In this document: positions 1 through 13,104 of the stretch, one piece after another
Numbering within the stretch: position 1 is the first letter of the stretch
How the letters are laid out: every line of letters begins with the position of its first letter
Assembly (NCBI GenBank): GCA_014904985.1
Contig: MU129072.1
Coordinates: forward strand, 74,976 to 138,975
Reading direction: 5' to 3'
From: Hydnum rufescens UP504
Taxonomy: Eukaryota; Basidiomycota; Agaricomycetes; Cantharellales; Hydnaceae
DNA length: 64,000 nucleotides
Notes under the pieces: model-generated
Told to the model about the DNA's origin: nothing
Seen by the model: only the letters and a program-made list of their open reading frames with translations
The model's database searches: none
Program-made: the position numbers and the translations under genes

Positions 1-519
1 TTGAAGATTTGGGTGTGATGGAATAGGCAGGTGATGCTGGAACAGTTGCTTAGACATCCTGGAGGGGGAAATCAATAAAACCATAACTGACCAACAGTTT
101 GAGAAAGGTTGCTTAGACATCCTGGAGGGGGAAATCAATAAAACCTAAACGACCAACAGTTTGAGGAAGGGCACACAGGCATTGGCCACCTGAATATTTG
201 AGCACCTAATAAAATGTGGGAGGATAAGGACAAGCATGGAGATGAGGCTTGAAAATATTTACCAGATAACAGGGGAGCAATGATGAGACTGCAATTACAC
301 AGAATCATTTGGCTTTGTCACATTAGAGGTAACTTACATTATCCTGTAATAAATCCAAGTAGAAGGAGTGCAGCCACAAAATAGAGCATTGTCCCAGTGT
401 GTGAATTTAAGAACTCACAAGCTAACATTGTAAACACCAGTGAAATGTGTATGAGCCAGGACCATACACAGAATAGTAAGAGAGGGGACATACATCCTAT
501 GTTATAGATGTAGTGAAAC
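1..519. other. Non-coding edge with a short direct duplication
   Basis: No gene is seen. A block of about 55 bp starting with TTGCTTAGACATCCTGGAGG is present twice in direct orientation, at about 46-103 and 109-164. The sequence is CpG-poor and AT-rich like the satellite that follows. Confidence 0.5.
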
Positions 520-814
520 AAGAGATGGTCCAGAGATCATAGATCCAAGAGTGGGAGGTCTGGACTGACCTCCTATGGGACAAAACCACCAAGTGGGACA
601 TGATCAAGTAAGGGTGGATAGAATTCTGAGACATCTGGACTTACAGGCTGCATTATCATTAAAAAAGGAAATCAGGAAGGGACAATGTATTGGATTCCAA
701 GACATTCAGACTCACATACTACATTGTCAATGAAATGAAAAGATGAATTGGTGAAGAGGATGCTCAAATGCTAAGAGATCTGGACTTACAACCTATGTTG
801 TCAATATCACAAAA
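520..814. repeat. Decayed left edge of the 76-bp satellite
   Basis: Phrases of the satellite monomer (ACTTACATACTACATTGTCA, GACATCTGGACTTACA) recur at roughly 76-bp spacing but are well diverged from the core consensus. This is expected at the rarely homogenised edge of a tandem array. Confidence 0.7.
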
Positions 815-3800
815 GATGAATCAGAAAGGAACAATCCACTGAATTCTATGACATCCACACTTACATGCTATGTGGTCAACAGCATCCAATGATGGATCAG
901 CAAGGGACAATCCATTGAATTCTATGACATCTACACTTACCTGCTATGAGGTGAATGACACCAAATGATGAATCAGCAAGGGACAATTCATTGAATTCTA
1001 TGACATCCACACTTACCTCCTATGGGGTGAATGACACCAAATGATGAATCAGCAAGGGACAATCCATTGAGTTCTGTGACATCCACACTTACAAGCTATG
1101 TGGTGAATGACACCAAATGATGAATCAGCAAGGGACAATCCATTGAATTCTGTGACATCCACACTTACAAGCTATGTGGTGAATGGCACCAAATGATGAA
1201 TCAGGAAGCGACAATCCATTGAATTCTATCACATCTACACTTACAAGCTATGTGGTGAATGGCACCAAATGATGGGTCAGCAAGGGACAATCCATTGAAT
1301 CCTAACACATCCACACTTACAAGCTATGTGGTGAATGGTACCAAATGATGAATCAACAAGGGACAATCCATTGAATTCCATCACATCCACACTTACTCGC
1401 TATGTGGTGAATGGCACCAAATGATGGATCAGCAAGGGGCAATCCATTGAATTCTGTCACATCCACACTTACTTCCTATGTGGTGAATGGCACCAAATGA
1501 TGAATCAGCAAGGGACAATTCATTGAATTCCATCACATCCACACTTACTTGCTATGTGGTGAATGGCACCAAATGATGGATCAGCAAGGGACAGTCCATT
1601 GAATTCTATCACATCCACACTTACATGCTATGTGGTGAATGGCACCAAATGATGAATCAGCAAGGGACAATCCATTGAATTCTATCACATCCACACTTAC
1701 AAGCTATGTGGTGAATGGCACCAAATGATGGATCAGCAAGGGACAATCCATTGAATTCTATCACATCCACACTTACAAGCTATGTGGTGAATGGCACCAA
1801 ATGATGGATCAGCAAGGGACAATCCATTGAATTCTATCACATCCACACTTACCCACTATGTGGTGAATGGCACCAAATGATGAATCAGCAAGGGACAATC
1901 CATTGAATTCTATCACATCCACACTTACAAGCTATGTGGTGAATGGCACCAAATGATGAATCAGCAAGGGACAATCCATTGAATTCTATCACATCCACAC
2001 TTACTTGCTATGTGGTGAATGGCACCAAATGATGAATCAGCAAGGAACAATCCATTAAATTCTATCACATCCACACTTACTGGCTATGTGGTGAATGGCA
2101 CCAAGTGATGAATCAGCACAATCCATTGAATTCTATCACATCCACACTTACAGGCTATGTGGTGAATGGCACCAAATGATGAATCAGCAAGGGACAATCC
2201 ATTGAATTCTATCACATCCACACTTACAGGCTATGTGGTAAATGGCACCAAATGATGAATCAGCAAGGGACAATCCATTGAACCCTATCGCATCCACACT
2301 TACTTCCTATGTGGTGAATGGCACCAAATGATGAATTAGCAAGGAACAATCCATTGAAGTCTATGACATCCACACTTACATGCTATGTGGTCAATAGCAC
2401 CAAATGATGAATCAGGAAGGGACACCCCATTGAATTCTATCACATCCACACTCACTCGCTATGGGGTGAATGGCACCAAATGATGAATCAGGAAGGGACA
2501 ACCCATTGAATTCTATGACATCTACACCTACCCACTATGGGGTGAATAACACCAAATGATGAATCACCAAGGGACAATCCATTGGATTCTATGACATCTA
2601 CACTTACAAGCTATGTGGTGAATGGCACCAAATGATGAATCAGCAAGGGACAATCCATTGAATTCTATCACATCTACACTTACTTGCTATGTGGTGAATG
2701 GCACCAAATGATGAATCAGCAAGGGACAACCCATTGAATTCTATGACATCCACACTCACTTGCTATGGGGTGAATGGCACCAAATGATAAATCAGGAAGG
2801 GACAACCCATTGAATTTTATGACATCCACACCTACCCACTATGGGGTGAATAACACCAAATGATGAATCAGCAAGGGACAATCCATTGGATTCTATGACA
2901 TCTACACTTACAAGCTATGTGGTGAATGGCACCAAATGATGAATCAGCAAGGGACAATCCATTGAATTCTATCACATCTACACTTACAAGCTATGTGGTG
3001 AATGGCACCAAATGATGAATCAGCAAGGGACAATCCATTGAATTATATCACATCCACACTTACAGGCTATGTGGTGAATGGCACCAAATGATGAATCAGC
3101 AAGGGACAATCCATTGAAGTCTATCACATCCACACTTACAGGCTATGTGGTGAATGGCACCAAATGATGAATCACCAAGGGACAATCCATTGAATTCTAT
3201 CACATCCAGACTCACTTCCTATGTGGTGAATGGCACCAAATGATGAATCAGCAAGGGACAATCCATTGAAGTCTATGACATCCACACGTACTTCCTATGT
3301 GGTAAATGGCACCAAATGATGAATCACCAAGGGACAACCCATTGAATTCTATGACATCCACACTCACTTGCTGTGGGGTGAATGGCACCAAATGATGAAT
3401 CAGCAAGGGACAACCCATTGAATTCTATTACATCCACACTTACCCACTATGTGGTGAATAAAACCAAATGATGAATCAGCAAGGGACAATCCATTGGATT
3501 CTATGACATCTACACTTACTTGCTATGTGGTGAATGGCACCAAATGATGAATCAGTGAGGGACAATCCATTGCATTCTATTACATCCACACTTACTTGCT
3601 ATGTGGTGAATGGCACCAAATGATGAATCAACAAGGGACAATCCATTGAATTCTATGACATCCACACTTACAGGCTATGTGGTGAATGGCACCAAGTGAT
3701 GAATCAGCAAGGGACAATCCATTGAATTCTATGACATCCACACTTACAGGCTATGTGGTGAATGGCACCAAATGATGAATCAGCAAGGGACAATCCATTG

Positions 3801-5665
3801 AATTCTATGACATCCATACTTACTAGCTATGTGGTGAATGGCACCAAATGATGAATCAGCAAGGGACAATCCATTGAATTCTATAACATCCAGACATACT
3901 TCCTATGTGGTGAATGGCACCAAATGATGAATCAGCAAGGGACAATCCATTGAAGTCTATGACATCCATACTTACTTCCTATGTGGTGAATGGCACCAAA
4001 TGATGAATCAGCAAGGACAACCCATTGGATTCTATCACATCCACACTCACTTGCTATGTGGTGAATGGCACCAAATGATGAATCAGCAAGGGACAATTCA
4101 TTGAATTCTATCACATCCACACTTACCCACTATGTGGTGAATAACACCAAATGATGAATCAGCAAGGGACAATCATTGGATTCTATGACATCCACACTTA
4201 CTTGCTATGTGGTGAACAGCACCAAATGATGAATCAGCAAGGACAATCCATTGAATTCTATGACATCCACACTTACAAGCTATGTGGTGAATGGCACCAA
4301 ATGCAGATCAGCAAGGGACAATCCATTGAATTCTATGACATCCACACTACTAGCTATGTGTGAATGGCACCAAATGATGAATCAGCAAGGGACAATCCAT
4401 TGAATTCTATCACATCCACCACTTACCACTATGTGGTGAATGGCACCAAATGATGAATCAGCAAGGGACAATCCATTGAATTCCATCACATCCACACTTA
4501 CAAGCTATGTGGTGAATGACACCAAATGATGAATCAGCAAGGGACAATCCATTGAATTCTATCGCATCCACACTTACAGGCTATGTGGTGAATAGCACCA
4601 AATGATGAATCAGCAAGGGACAATCCATTGAACCCTATCACACCCACACTTACAGCTATGTGGTAAATGCACCAAATGATGAATCAGCAAGGGACAATCC
4701 ATTGAACCCTATCGCATCCACACTTACTTGCTATGTGGTGAATGGCACCAAATGATGAATCAGCAAGGACAATCCACTGAATCCATGACATCCACACTTA
4801 CAAGCTATGTGGTGAATGCACCAAATGATGAATCAGCAAGGGACAATCCACTGAATTCTATGACATCCACACTTACTTGCTATGTGGTGAATGGCACCAA
4901 ATGATGAATCAGCAAGGGACAATCCATTGAATTCTATGACATCCACACTTACTTCCTATGTGGTGAATAGCACCAAATGATGAATCAGCAAGGGACAATC
5001 CATTGAATTCTATCACATCCACACTTACTTGCTATGTGGTGAATGACACCAAGTGATGAATCAGCAAGGGACAATCCATTGAATTCTATGACATCCACAC
5101 TTACTTCCTATGTGGTGAATAGCACCAAATGATGAATCAGCAAGGGACAATCCATTGAATTCTATGACATCCACACTTACTTGCTATGTGGTCAATACCA
5201 AATGATGAATCAGCAAGGGACAATCCATTGAATTCTATCACATCCACACTTACCCACTATGTGGTGGATGGCACCAAATGATGAATCAGCAAGGGGACAA
5301 CCCATTGAATTCTATCACATCCACACTTACACGCTATGTGGTGAATGGCACCAAATGATGAATCAGCAAAGGACAATCCATTGAATTCTATGACATCCAC
5401 ACTTACTTGCTATGTGGTGAATGGCACCAAGTGATGAATCGGCAAGGACAATCCATTGAACTTTATCACATCCACACTTACATGCTGTGTGATGAATGGC
5501 ACCAAATGATGAATCAGCAAGGGACAATCCATTGAATTCTATCACATCCACACTTACTTGCTATGTGGTGAATGGCACCAAATGATGAATCAGCAAGGGA
5601 CAATCCATTGAATTCTATCACATCCACACTTACTCGCTATGAGGTCAATGGCAAATGATGAATCA
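815..5665. repeat. 76-bp satellite, homogenised core (about 64 copies)
   Basis: The monomer contains AATGATGAATCAGCAAGGGA, CAATCCATTGAATTCTAT, CACATCCACACTTAC and CTATGTGGTGAATGGCACC in that order. Successive CCAAATGATG marks lie 76 bp apart (961 and 1037, for example). About 4.85 kb gives about 64 units. Units differ mainly at a short variable slot after ACTTAC (AAGC, TTGC, TTCC, AGGC, CCAC) and at ATCACATCC versus ATGACATCC. Single-base losses cluster around 4.1-4.9 kb. Open frames of 60-70 codons occur on both strands because of the repeat, and I do not regard them as genes. Confidence 0.95.
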
Positions 5666-7935
5666 GCAAGGGATGATGTGTCAAATTCTCAGACACTCTG
5701 ACACTGACTTCCTACATTTTCAATCCCACCCAAAGATGTATCAACTCATACCCTGGTGGGTGATATGCACTTACATCCTACAGTGTTCAGGTTGACAAAC
5801 CAATCAGCATCTTGCATCAAATTCTCAGGGATCCCATCTTACCATCTGTGTTATCAAAACCATGAAATGATACATCAGCTAGCAGTGACATATGGAATTC
5901 AAATATCCAGACCTACCCTCTTGTTTGCAGAAGCCACCAAATACTGAATCAGGCAGACACCATGCATGAATCAGACTGAGATGTGGACTTACATACTATG
6001 TTGTTAAGGCCACACAAGTATAACAACTGAGGGCCATTCAATGAATGGTGGTAGATGCAATCTCACCATCTTACATTGTCCATACCAGTGTATCAGTCAA
6101 TGACCTCACATTCAATTGCAAGAGATCTCAACATACAGCCTACATGTATAATACCACCAGGCAATGTATCAGCCAACACCTATATATCAAGTAGTGGGGG
6201 AGGTCACTCACTTCCTACATTGTCAATGTAGCCAGATGATGAATCAGCCAGGAATCCTGCATCAAATTGTGAGAACTCCTGGGCCCACCAGCTACATTGT
6301 TGATGCCATTGGTGAGATCAGCAGGTCACCACACATTGAGTCAAAACTCAGCCAGGCTCACCTCCTATATTGTCAAGTTCATCCAGAATGTATCAGCCAG
6401 TGATTGTGCTTCAAAGTGGCAGCAGAACCTGCTACATTATCAATATCACCAAAGAATAGATTGGCCAGTTATCCCATGTTCAATTAGCCTAGATCTGAAC
6501 TTACATGCCACATTGTCAATGGGAACAAACAATGTATCAGACAGTGACCATGCATTAAATTGTGACATCCAGCCCTCCTACTTCCTGCAGTGTCCATTCA
6601 GACCATGAAATATCAGTCTGCACCTGTACATTTCATTGGAAAAGAACCAAACATACAGCCTCCATTGTCAACATCACAGATATATTAGCCAACAACAATA
6701 GATTGAATAGTTGGAAATTCAGATTTACATTCTATGTTGTCAGTGCCACCAGAAGATGGATCAGCCAACAATCAAGCACAAAATTGAAAGACAGCCCACA
6801 TTCTTGGTTATTTACATTATCCAGTGATATGTCAGCCAGTGATAGTGCATCAAGGGGGAGAAGATCCAGACTTACATCCTATATTATCAGTGTTATCCAA
6901 CAATGTATTAGTCAGTGACCACACTCAACAAATTGGGACATATCCAAACTTACAGGCTGTGATGTCAATGCCAAATGATGTACCAATGAGGGACCATACA
7001 TCAGATTGTGAGAGATCTGAACTTACTCCCTACATTGTCCATCACAGACAAAGAGATATCAGCCTGCCCAAGCACATCTAATTGTAAGAGATCCAGGCTT
7101 ACTTTCTACATTGTCCATGCCATTGGATGATGGATCAACCAGTGACCAGGTGCTAATTATAGGAAATTCCTACTTACATACTACATTATCCATGTCACCA
7201 AATGATGCACTGGCCAACAATCACCAATGAAAGCTGGGAGATATGGACTGACCTCCTATTTTATCCATTGCACATAATGCTGTATCAACCATGGATCTCA
7301 TGTTGAATCCACACTTACATACTAGTGTGAATGTCAATAAAATATTTATCAGTCAGTGACCATCCATCAAATTCCAAGACATCTGGACATACAACCTATG
7401 TTGTTTATGCCATGGACAAGATGTATGAGTCAGCCATAACACATTGGATGGTGGGGAAATCCAACCCACCCTCTATGTTTATGCCACCAAATGTTCTATC
7501 AGCTGGTGACCACATATGAAACTATGACAGGTGCAGTCTTACCTCCTATATGGTTGATGTCACCAAGGGATATATCAGCTGGTGACAGTGTGCATCTAAA
7601 TGTGGGAGATCCATCCTCACATGCTATGTTATCCATGCCACCAAAAGATATACAGCCACCTCATATCAACTAAGAGACATAAACTCACCCCCTGTGTTGT
7701 GGATTCCACCAGAAGCTGTATCAGGGAATGACTATGCATGGAATTGGGGGAGATCTGGACTCACATACTGTGTTCCCAATGGCAGAAAAATTATCAGTCA
7801 GTGACCATGTATTCAAGATCCAGACTGACCAACTACATTGACAGTGTCACAAAGAGACATGTAAGCCAATGATTGTGCACCAAATGTGAACACCTGCAGC
7901 CATACCTCCTATGTTGTCATCATCCAATGAGTAAA
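5666..7935. repeat. Decayed right edge of the 76-bp satellite
   Basis: About 30 highly diverged monomers follow the core. The order is kept (TGATGTATCAGCCAGTGACC, then CATCAAATTGTGAGAGATC, then ACTTACATCCTATGTTGTCA), but copies differ strongly from each other and from the core. The array spacing of about 76 bp is maintained. Short open frames here are by-products of the repeat. Confidence 0.8.
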
Positions 7936-8238
7936 TTATGTGCCATATTGTCAGAATCAGTTGCCACAGTTATACCCCCCATGATACAATCAGTACCTTA
8001 AATGTTGTGCAAGGGTTATATTCACTCACCATGAGAATCCCGAAGCCCTTGTCTGTACATAACTCTGATTGTTCATCTTGCACAGGTTGTTGGGTTCTAA
8101 CCACAATGCTCCCTGAACATAGTCAAATTGTACCATCATCTCATCAATACAGCTGGAGACAGGACCTTCAGTTCCAGTATGAAGGACACTGAGATAATCA
8201 CAATAATGAGCCACCATGAATCTGTTGGACATCCAAAC
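7936..8238. other. Spacer between satellite and GTPase gene
   Basis: There is no independent gene. The minus strand carries a 68-codon frame (8026-8232) just past the predicted GTPase stop. It could be a further exon of that gene, but the only intron that would join it is about 21 bp, which is too short to be credible. Confidence 0.35.
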
Positions 8239-9316
8239 TCACCGCTTTAAAACAAAGATGGTATGAATTCGGCGGTTTCTTTTCCAAATCGTGAGCCCAA
8301 GTAATGATCTCTGGGTCTCATGGGGAAGAGCATCCATAGTGACTAGAAGAAGTTGGTTACACAATGCTATGCTCCGCATACTAGCTTCATCCATGTCTTT
8401 ATAGATTTAAGTGCCAAAAGTGCTGCTTGGATAGAGTATACATACTTCCAACCCTGATGAAACCAGCCGGTGGGTACTGCTCATTGCGAAATTGTGTCTG
8501 GAGTCCATTAACAAATTCAGCTACTTTCTGATCCACCTCCTGGGCACGATCGCGGAAATCGGATGGGCTGGGAGCAGGGCCTAGAACCTCAATCTCCACT
8601 TTCGTCCTTCTTCCATCCAACTTGGTGAAAATTCCAATAATAGGCACTGAATGGATACATGGACCAGTGTGTAACAGATAGTGTCGAATGCGACGACTGA
8701 TGGGACATACCTGATGCTGTGGATTTGGAGAAAAAGCCTGATTGCAAGAATCCCAAGGGCCTGTCATTATCTGTTGGAATACAGAGCCTGTCACAATTCA
8801 TGAGTCGAAGTATGACGACGTGGGAACTGCATGGGTGAACGCACCAAATCGCATGCAACTGCTGGGAAGGCGGAGCTAACGAGCGCTTTCGAATAAATTT
8901 CCAGACAGCCTCGAGCTCCTCGACCCCTCCCGCCTCGAAACCACCAGAGTCGTGGAAAACGAAGGTCGGGTTTGACCCGTAAGTGATTTCGTCGTTGATA
9001 TTATGGATCCCTCGCTAGATGGTGTAAAAGCATCGAATAACCGCACGGTACATTTGCTAGGATGGCTCTTACTTGATCATTTCCTTTTGGGACCTCCTTG
9101 ACCTGGGATAAAGGGATGGGTTAGACCAGCATCTCTGCTGAGGTCAAACATAGTAATTACACGTTTTCCGTTCCGGGTCACTATCGCCGCGCCCGCAGGG
9201 CTGTCCGTTAGTCGCTCGAGCAGAGTGGTCTTTCCTGCGTTCGCCGGTCCAAGTATGAGGACCCTGAAGCGCTTATCGCGGTCCGCTTTAAAAAGCTTGC
9301 GAATAGATTTCCACAT
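8239..9316 (-). CDS. HSR1-like small GTPase (P-loop G-domain protein), six exons
   Basis: Predicted GTP-binding protein; the cellular role is unknown. Exons on the minus strand: 9316-9161, 9102-9073, 9014-8845, 8787-8711, 8646-8446 and 8396-8239. All introns are GT..AG, 49-64 bp, and keep frame. Exon 1 holds the Walker A motif GPANAGKTTLLERL. Exon 3 gives FVFHDSGGFEAGG (switch II/G3, DxxG). The split tryptophan at exons 3/4 restores LHAIWLCIPTDNDRP, a phrase typical of fungal members. Exon 5 starts VPIIGIFTKLDG, the G4 TKxD motif. The start ATG precedes a short basic N-terminus before the P-loop. The last exon is the least certain, and the C-terminus could extend. There is no frameshift or internal stop, so this is one of the few plausible functional genes here. 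It lies about 300 bp from a satellite edge. Confidence 0.8.
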
Positions 9317-9630
9317 CGCTGAAGGATCACAAGAGGAGAGCTAGAGAGAGGGCGTGGGTACATGAAGGTCTGTGTGAAATATGCTACAAATTGTCAAAAG
9401 CCAGCCAACAGGGGCTTCCCCGTTATGTCAACTTGACTAGCTTGTGTCCGAGAAGCACGGACTCGCGCCATGCCTGATCTGGCACCAGAGGCTTCTCAGA
9501 TTCCAAGAGAGGAAAGTATTGTTATCTGGTCCCTGTTCACTATGTGAAATTCGGTAGACCCTAGATCTGATCCTTTTGGGATCCTCGTTCCAGATCATAC
9601 TGGATAGCAACGTGACTTTTGCCTGAGTCT
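9317..9630. other. No feature seen
   Basis: This is the upstream region of the minus-strand GTPase. It has ordinary base composition. I see no convincing TATA box, gene or repeat up to the MITE. Confidence 0.4.
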
Positions 9631-9632
9631 TA

Positions 9633-10036
9633 CAGCGATACTCATATCGATAGGGAAGTTTGATTTTGTTGCCCATCCAACAACCAAGAAGATTTGCGTG
9701 AAGAATTGAATTGAGCATGTGAGCTGTGTTCCGGGGTCCTACCCCATGTGACCGGCACGAGTAGCCGGTCAATTCAAACCGCAATGAAGGAATCCCCAGG
9801 CCAGCTACCAGTGGGGGCCACAAGAGTCTCCTGGTATCGGGGTCTGGCGACAGGCATGGTTTGCAAAGTGCAGACGTGTATTCAAGATGAGAAAACAAAG
9901 AGATCGGCGTTTGCCGTAAAGCACATGACCTCTCGAATTACATATGGGCCCCGGACACCCTCGCTGAGTTCATAAAAACTTCCCTGATCAAACCAGCCAC
10001 AAAAATTGAATTTCCCTATCGATATGAGTATCGCTG
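9633..10036. mobile_element. MITE A, Tc1/mariner type (TA target site)
   Basis: A 404-bp element has 28-bp terminal inverted repeats that look perfect: the left begins CAGCGATACTCATATCGATA (9633-9660) and the right is its complement (10009-10036). TA dinucleotides flank both ends (9631-9632 and 10037-10038). The right TA is shared with the next element. No transposase is inside. Confidence 0.85.
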
Positions 10037-10038
10037 TA

Positions 10039-10415
10039 CAGCACTACTTGAATCGATAGGGAATTTTCAATTTTCTATGATTTGCTTCAGCTGATTTATT
10101 TTGTGAGTGCCTGGGGTCCGCGATCTGTCGGGAGATGCCGCCTCTGCCTAGCAAGTGAACATGCCAGGAAACCGATGCCAAGGGGGAGGGTCCAGTGCCA
10201 GGCCTGCAAGCCGTGTTCTGTGAGCATATTGGTGATGGGGGCAAGCCATGGGCAGTTGCCTATGCCACGTGAGCTTGCTCAAAAATGGGCTAGCCGGCGG
10301 CTTGCGCGGGACCCCGGAACGAAGGTCACAAGAACCAATTCAATCTTTCGGGAAAATCTTAGGAGGTCGTGTATCTCAACGAAATAAAGATTCCCTATCG
10401 ATTCAAGTAGTGCTA
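10039..10415. mobile_element. MITE B, related Tc1/mariner-type element abutting MITE A
   Basis: A 377-bp element has termini CAGCACTACTTGAATCGATA (left) and the matching complement at the right with one mismatch (GTGCTA at the outer end). It is flanked by TA (10037-10038 and 10416-10417). Its termini share the inner ATCGATAGGGAA with MITE A. The paralogous module at about 14081-14090 (GCCTTAGTCCGACAACAG) is an empty site, which supports TA as the target. A related single terminus also occurs at about 40784-40810. Confidence 0.82.
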
Positions 10416-10417
10416 TA

Positions 10418-10880
10418 GTCCGGCAACGGACTCTCTTCCGGCCCTCATCTCCACTCTCAGGTCTTCGCTCGAAGGCCTGGATGGCGTCCTTGCTTCATAC
10501 TGCATTTCCTTTGCCGACGCGCCGATACCAGAAACGAAAGACGTTGAACGACTCGATGCAGACCGGGCAAGATGGAGAGAAGAATGGAAAAACGTAAGCA
10601 AAATTTCAAAGAGTTGCGTTGCTTTATTCGAATCACCCCACGCGCGTTTGTTGTTCTTATGCTGGACATGTCTTTCAAACGAAGCGCGGCATGATCTAAC
10701 ACCATCCTCATGGATTTCCTTTTTTGTCCCCCAATTTTCTTTTCACAGGATTTGGTCATCTATAACGGAGCACCTAAGCCCACCCGACGCATCCGAATTG
10801 GCGGAATCTGTCGGGATCGAGTTCGACTCAGAAGAACACAAGGCACTCGAACGCGGACCTCTCTGTCAACCCCCAGCTAG
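10418..10880 (+). pseudogene. Hypothetical gene 3' exons, copy 1 (disrupted upstream by MITE B)
   Basis: The first visible exon reads SLPALISTLRSSLEGLDG and continues to RWREEWKN. A GT..AG intron (10594-10748) follows, and the frame resumes with DLVIYNGAPKPTRRIRIGG to a stop at 10880. The same exon, intron and exon order recurs at 14088-14560. I do not recognise the family. The upstream coding part is cut off by the MITE pair. The gene runs towards the BTB gene on the other strand. Confidence 0.5.
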
Positions 10881-10939
10881 ACACAGGGCCGGAACTACGG
10901 GCAAGACGACTAAACACTGAGGTCCTGCCGGGACATTTT

Positions 10940-11300
10940 TAATTCTTACTGGCCCCCTCTGCTTTCGTGCTTCGGTCCTCTTGTACGACTACTGGTGTAG
11001 TAATGTCCTTGGGTGCCTCTGATGTGACGGTGTCTCCCTTCGTGTTCATTATTTCCTCTCCTCGTCTGCGTCCCCGATCTCTGTGCTGCACTTTGCTACT
11101 TTGGTCCACGCTCATCCTCGCCCTCCTTACAAACATTGCATTCGTTTCCTGCCAATTTTCTACTGTTTTCAGAGGTCGTGAAGAATGAACCGGTTAATCA
11201 TAGTGAGAATATTTCCATATATACCCAGTATGGAGAAGACAGACGGCAAGCCCGTATGAAATTACGGCGGCACCCCCGTAACCCGCTCTGAATTTGAAGA
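10940..11300. repeat. Intergenic segment present three times
   Basis: The segment between the two convergent genes (AATTCTTACTGGCCCCC through GTCGTGAAGAATGAACCGG to CAAGCCCGTATGAAAT) is repeated at about 13105-13440 and 14600-14930 with clear divergence. It marks how many times the module was copied. Confidence 0.7.
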
Positions 11301-11348
11301 ATCTGAAGAACATAAACATGACCTACACGTGCACGGGCTCGTACATCT

Positions 11349-12365
11349 TCACGGACCGAGATCTCGTCCGGAAGAATTTCTTTTTCTCTTTTTGTTCTTG
11401 GGGAAGCAGCGCTCTCGGACGAGGGATCTACCAAAGTCTGCACACGCCGACAACATGTCCTGACAGCCAAGAGTGCAATAGTGGCAACTGGGGGGGTTGC
11501 GTAGGAATCCTTGAAACGCCTCCGTGATGGAGGAATGGTCTTGTCTTCCTAGGTCCGAGGTATATGAGAGCGACTTCCTCAGATGACCACATATCCTCCC
11601 TCGTTCGGTAGCAGACCAAGCACAGGACGTCTTGGAACACATAGCATGCTTTGACACCCGGGAAACCAGGTCGTTGCGGAATTCTTCGCGTGCGGAAAAA
11701 AAGGGGACGAGAAGGGAGGGGGGCAAGAGTGCGATATCTTCAGATGGGAAGGACCGCTGGAGGCACAGTTCCGGGAGGACATCGGGGAGCCACTCTGGCA
11801 CATCGTACTTGGTACTGATCGCGAGGCGCATAGAAGCATGTAGGTCTGACTTGGCAAGGTGTGTGATTGCAGTGTCCCGCAAAAGTGGGGACTGCCACCG
11901 CTGCGCAACATCCAGTACCTTGCACCATTCAGCAGAAGATTTGTGTGGGTTCTTAATGAGCACCCTAAGTAAATGTCAAAACTCCGCCCGATGTGCATCC
12001 AGAGAGCTTGAGACACACTGACTCGGGATACATCACAGACAAAGCAAGTTCGAATTCCTTTGCGGTGATTTCTGGATAATCGCCATCGGCAAGATGTACG
12101 TCGGTTAAGACAATAGGAACACTATCACTGGATCCTTCAAGTCTCTTTTCGGAACCAAGGGATAGCATGTCCCGGAAAAATTCGCTGTACCGTCGTAGCA
12201 GAAATACGTGCGGTCGGAATAAAATGCCTCCCACCTACGCACAGTCTGAATGTGAGCAGAAGAGAAATGTGTCATGGTCATGGAAGTCGCATGCCTCGAA
12301 GATGAGAGTCTCGGTTCATCAAAATAAAACTTGCCATGGCGCCTGGCAGTCGTCGCCGCAGCCAT
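11349..12365 (-). pseudogene. BTB/POZ-domain protein, copy 1, with frameshift
   Basis: The reading order is start MAAATTARRHGKFYFDEP at 12365, an intron ending just before VGGILFRPHVFLLRRYSEFF, then the BTB core through ALSVMYPE. A good GTCAGT donor gives an intron at 12022-11965. The next exon is VLIKNPHKSSAEWCKVLD ... LRDTAITHL ... AISTKYDVPEWL, the helical tail typical of agaricomycete BTB proteins, ending at 11349. Compared with copy 2, one C is missing in GAACCCGAG, so the frame is lost before the intron. Its donor is GC (GCATGC) where copy 2 has GT. It is therefore probably non-functional, although the C-terminal exon is open for 204 codons. Confidence 0.7.
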
Positions 12366-12567
12366 CGGTATCCAATGTAGGTTCGCACGTGCGCACATGA
12401 CCGGCTTCACGTGCCAAATTTCTTTGGACACTGCAGTGGAAACCCAGCATTCGGTGCAGGTCAAGTAACAATGTTATCGCGACAAACTAACTTCGCTATG
12501 GATACGTACATCGGTGAGTTTTGAGATTCCAGCTGTTTCTCAGTTTGCCAGAAAAAAGTGTAGAGAC

Positions 12568-13100
12568 NNNNNNNNNNNNNNNNNNNNNNNNNNNNNNNNN
12601 NNNNNNNNNNNNNNNNNNNNNNNNNNNNNNNNNNNNNNNNNNNNNNNNNNNNNNNNNNNNNNNNNNNNNNNNNNNNNNNNNNNNNNNNNNNNNNNNNNNN
12701 NNNNNNNNNNNNNNNNNNNNNNNNNNNNNNNNNNNNNNNNNNNNNNNNNNNNNNNNNNNNNNNNNNNNNNNNNNNNNNNNNNNNNNNNNNNNNNNNNNNN
12801 NNNNNNNNNNNNNNNNNNNNNNNNNNNNNNNNNNNNNNNNNNNNNNNNNNNNNNNNNNNNNNNNNNNNNNNNNNNNNNNNNNNNNNNNNNNNNNNNNNNN
12901 NNNNNNNNNNNNNNNNNNNNNNNNNNNNNNNNNNNNNNNNNNNNNNNNNNNNNNNNNNNNNNNNNNNNNNNNNNNNNNNNNNNNNNNNNNNNNNNNNNNN
13001 NNNNNNNNNNNNNNNNNNNNNNNNNNNNNNNNNNNNNNNNNNNNNNNNNNNNNNNNNNNNNNNNNNNNNNNNNNNNNNNNNNNNNNNNNNNNNNNNNNNN
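12568..13100. other. Assembly gap (533 N)
   Basis: A run of Ns lies between repeated copies of the BTB/hypothetical module. The gap probably reflects collapse or non-resolution of near-identical repeats. Long open frames crossing it are artefacts. Confidence 1.
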
Positions 13101-13104
13101 TTAA

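Noticed and set aside
815..5665. CRISPR array
   Set aside because: The whole 76-bp unit is repeated, including the would-be spacers, and the context is eukaryotic.
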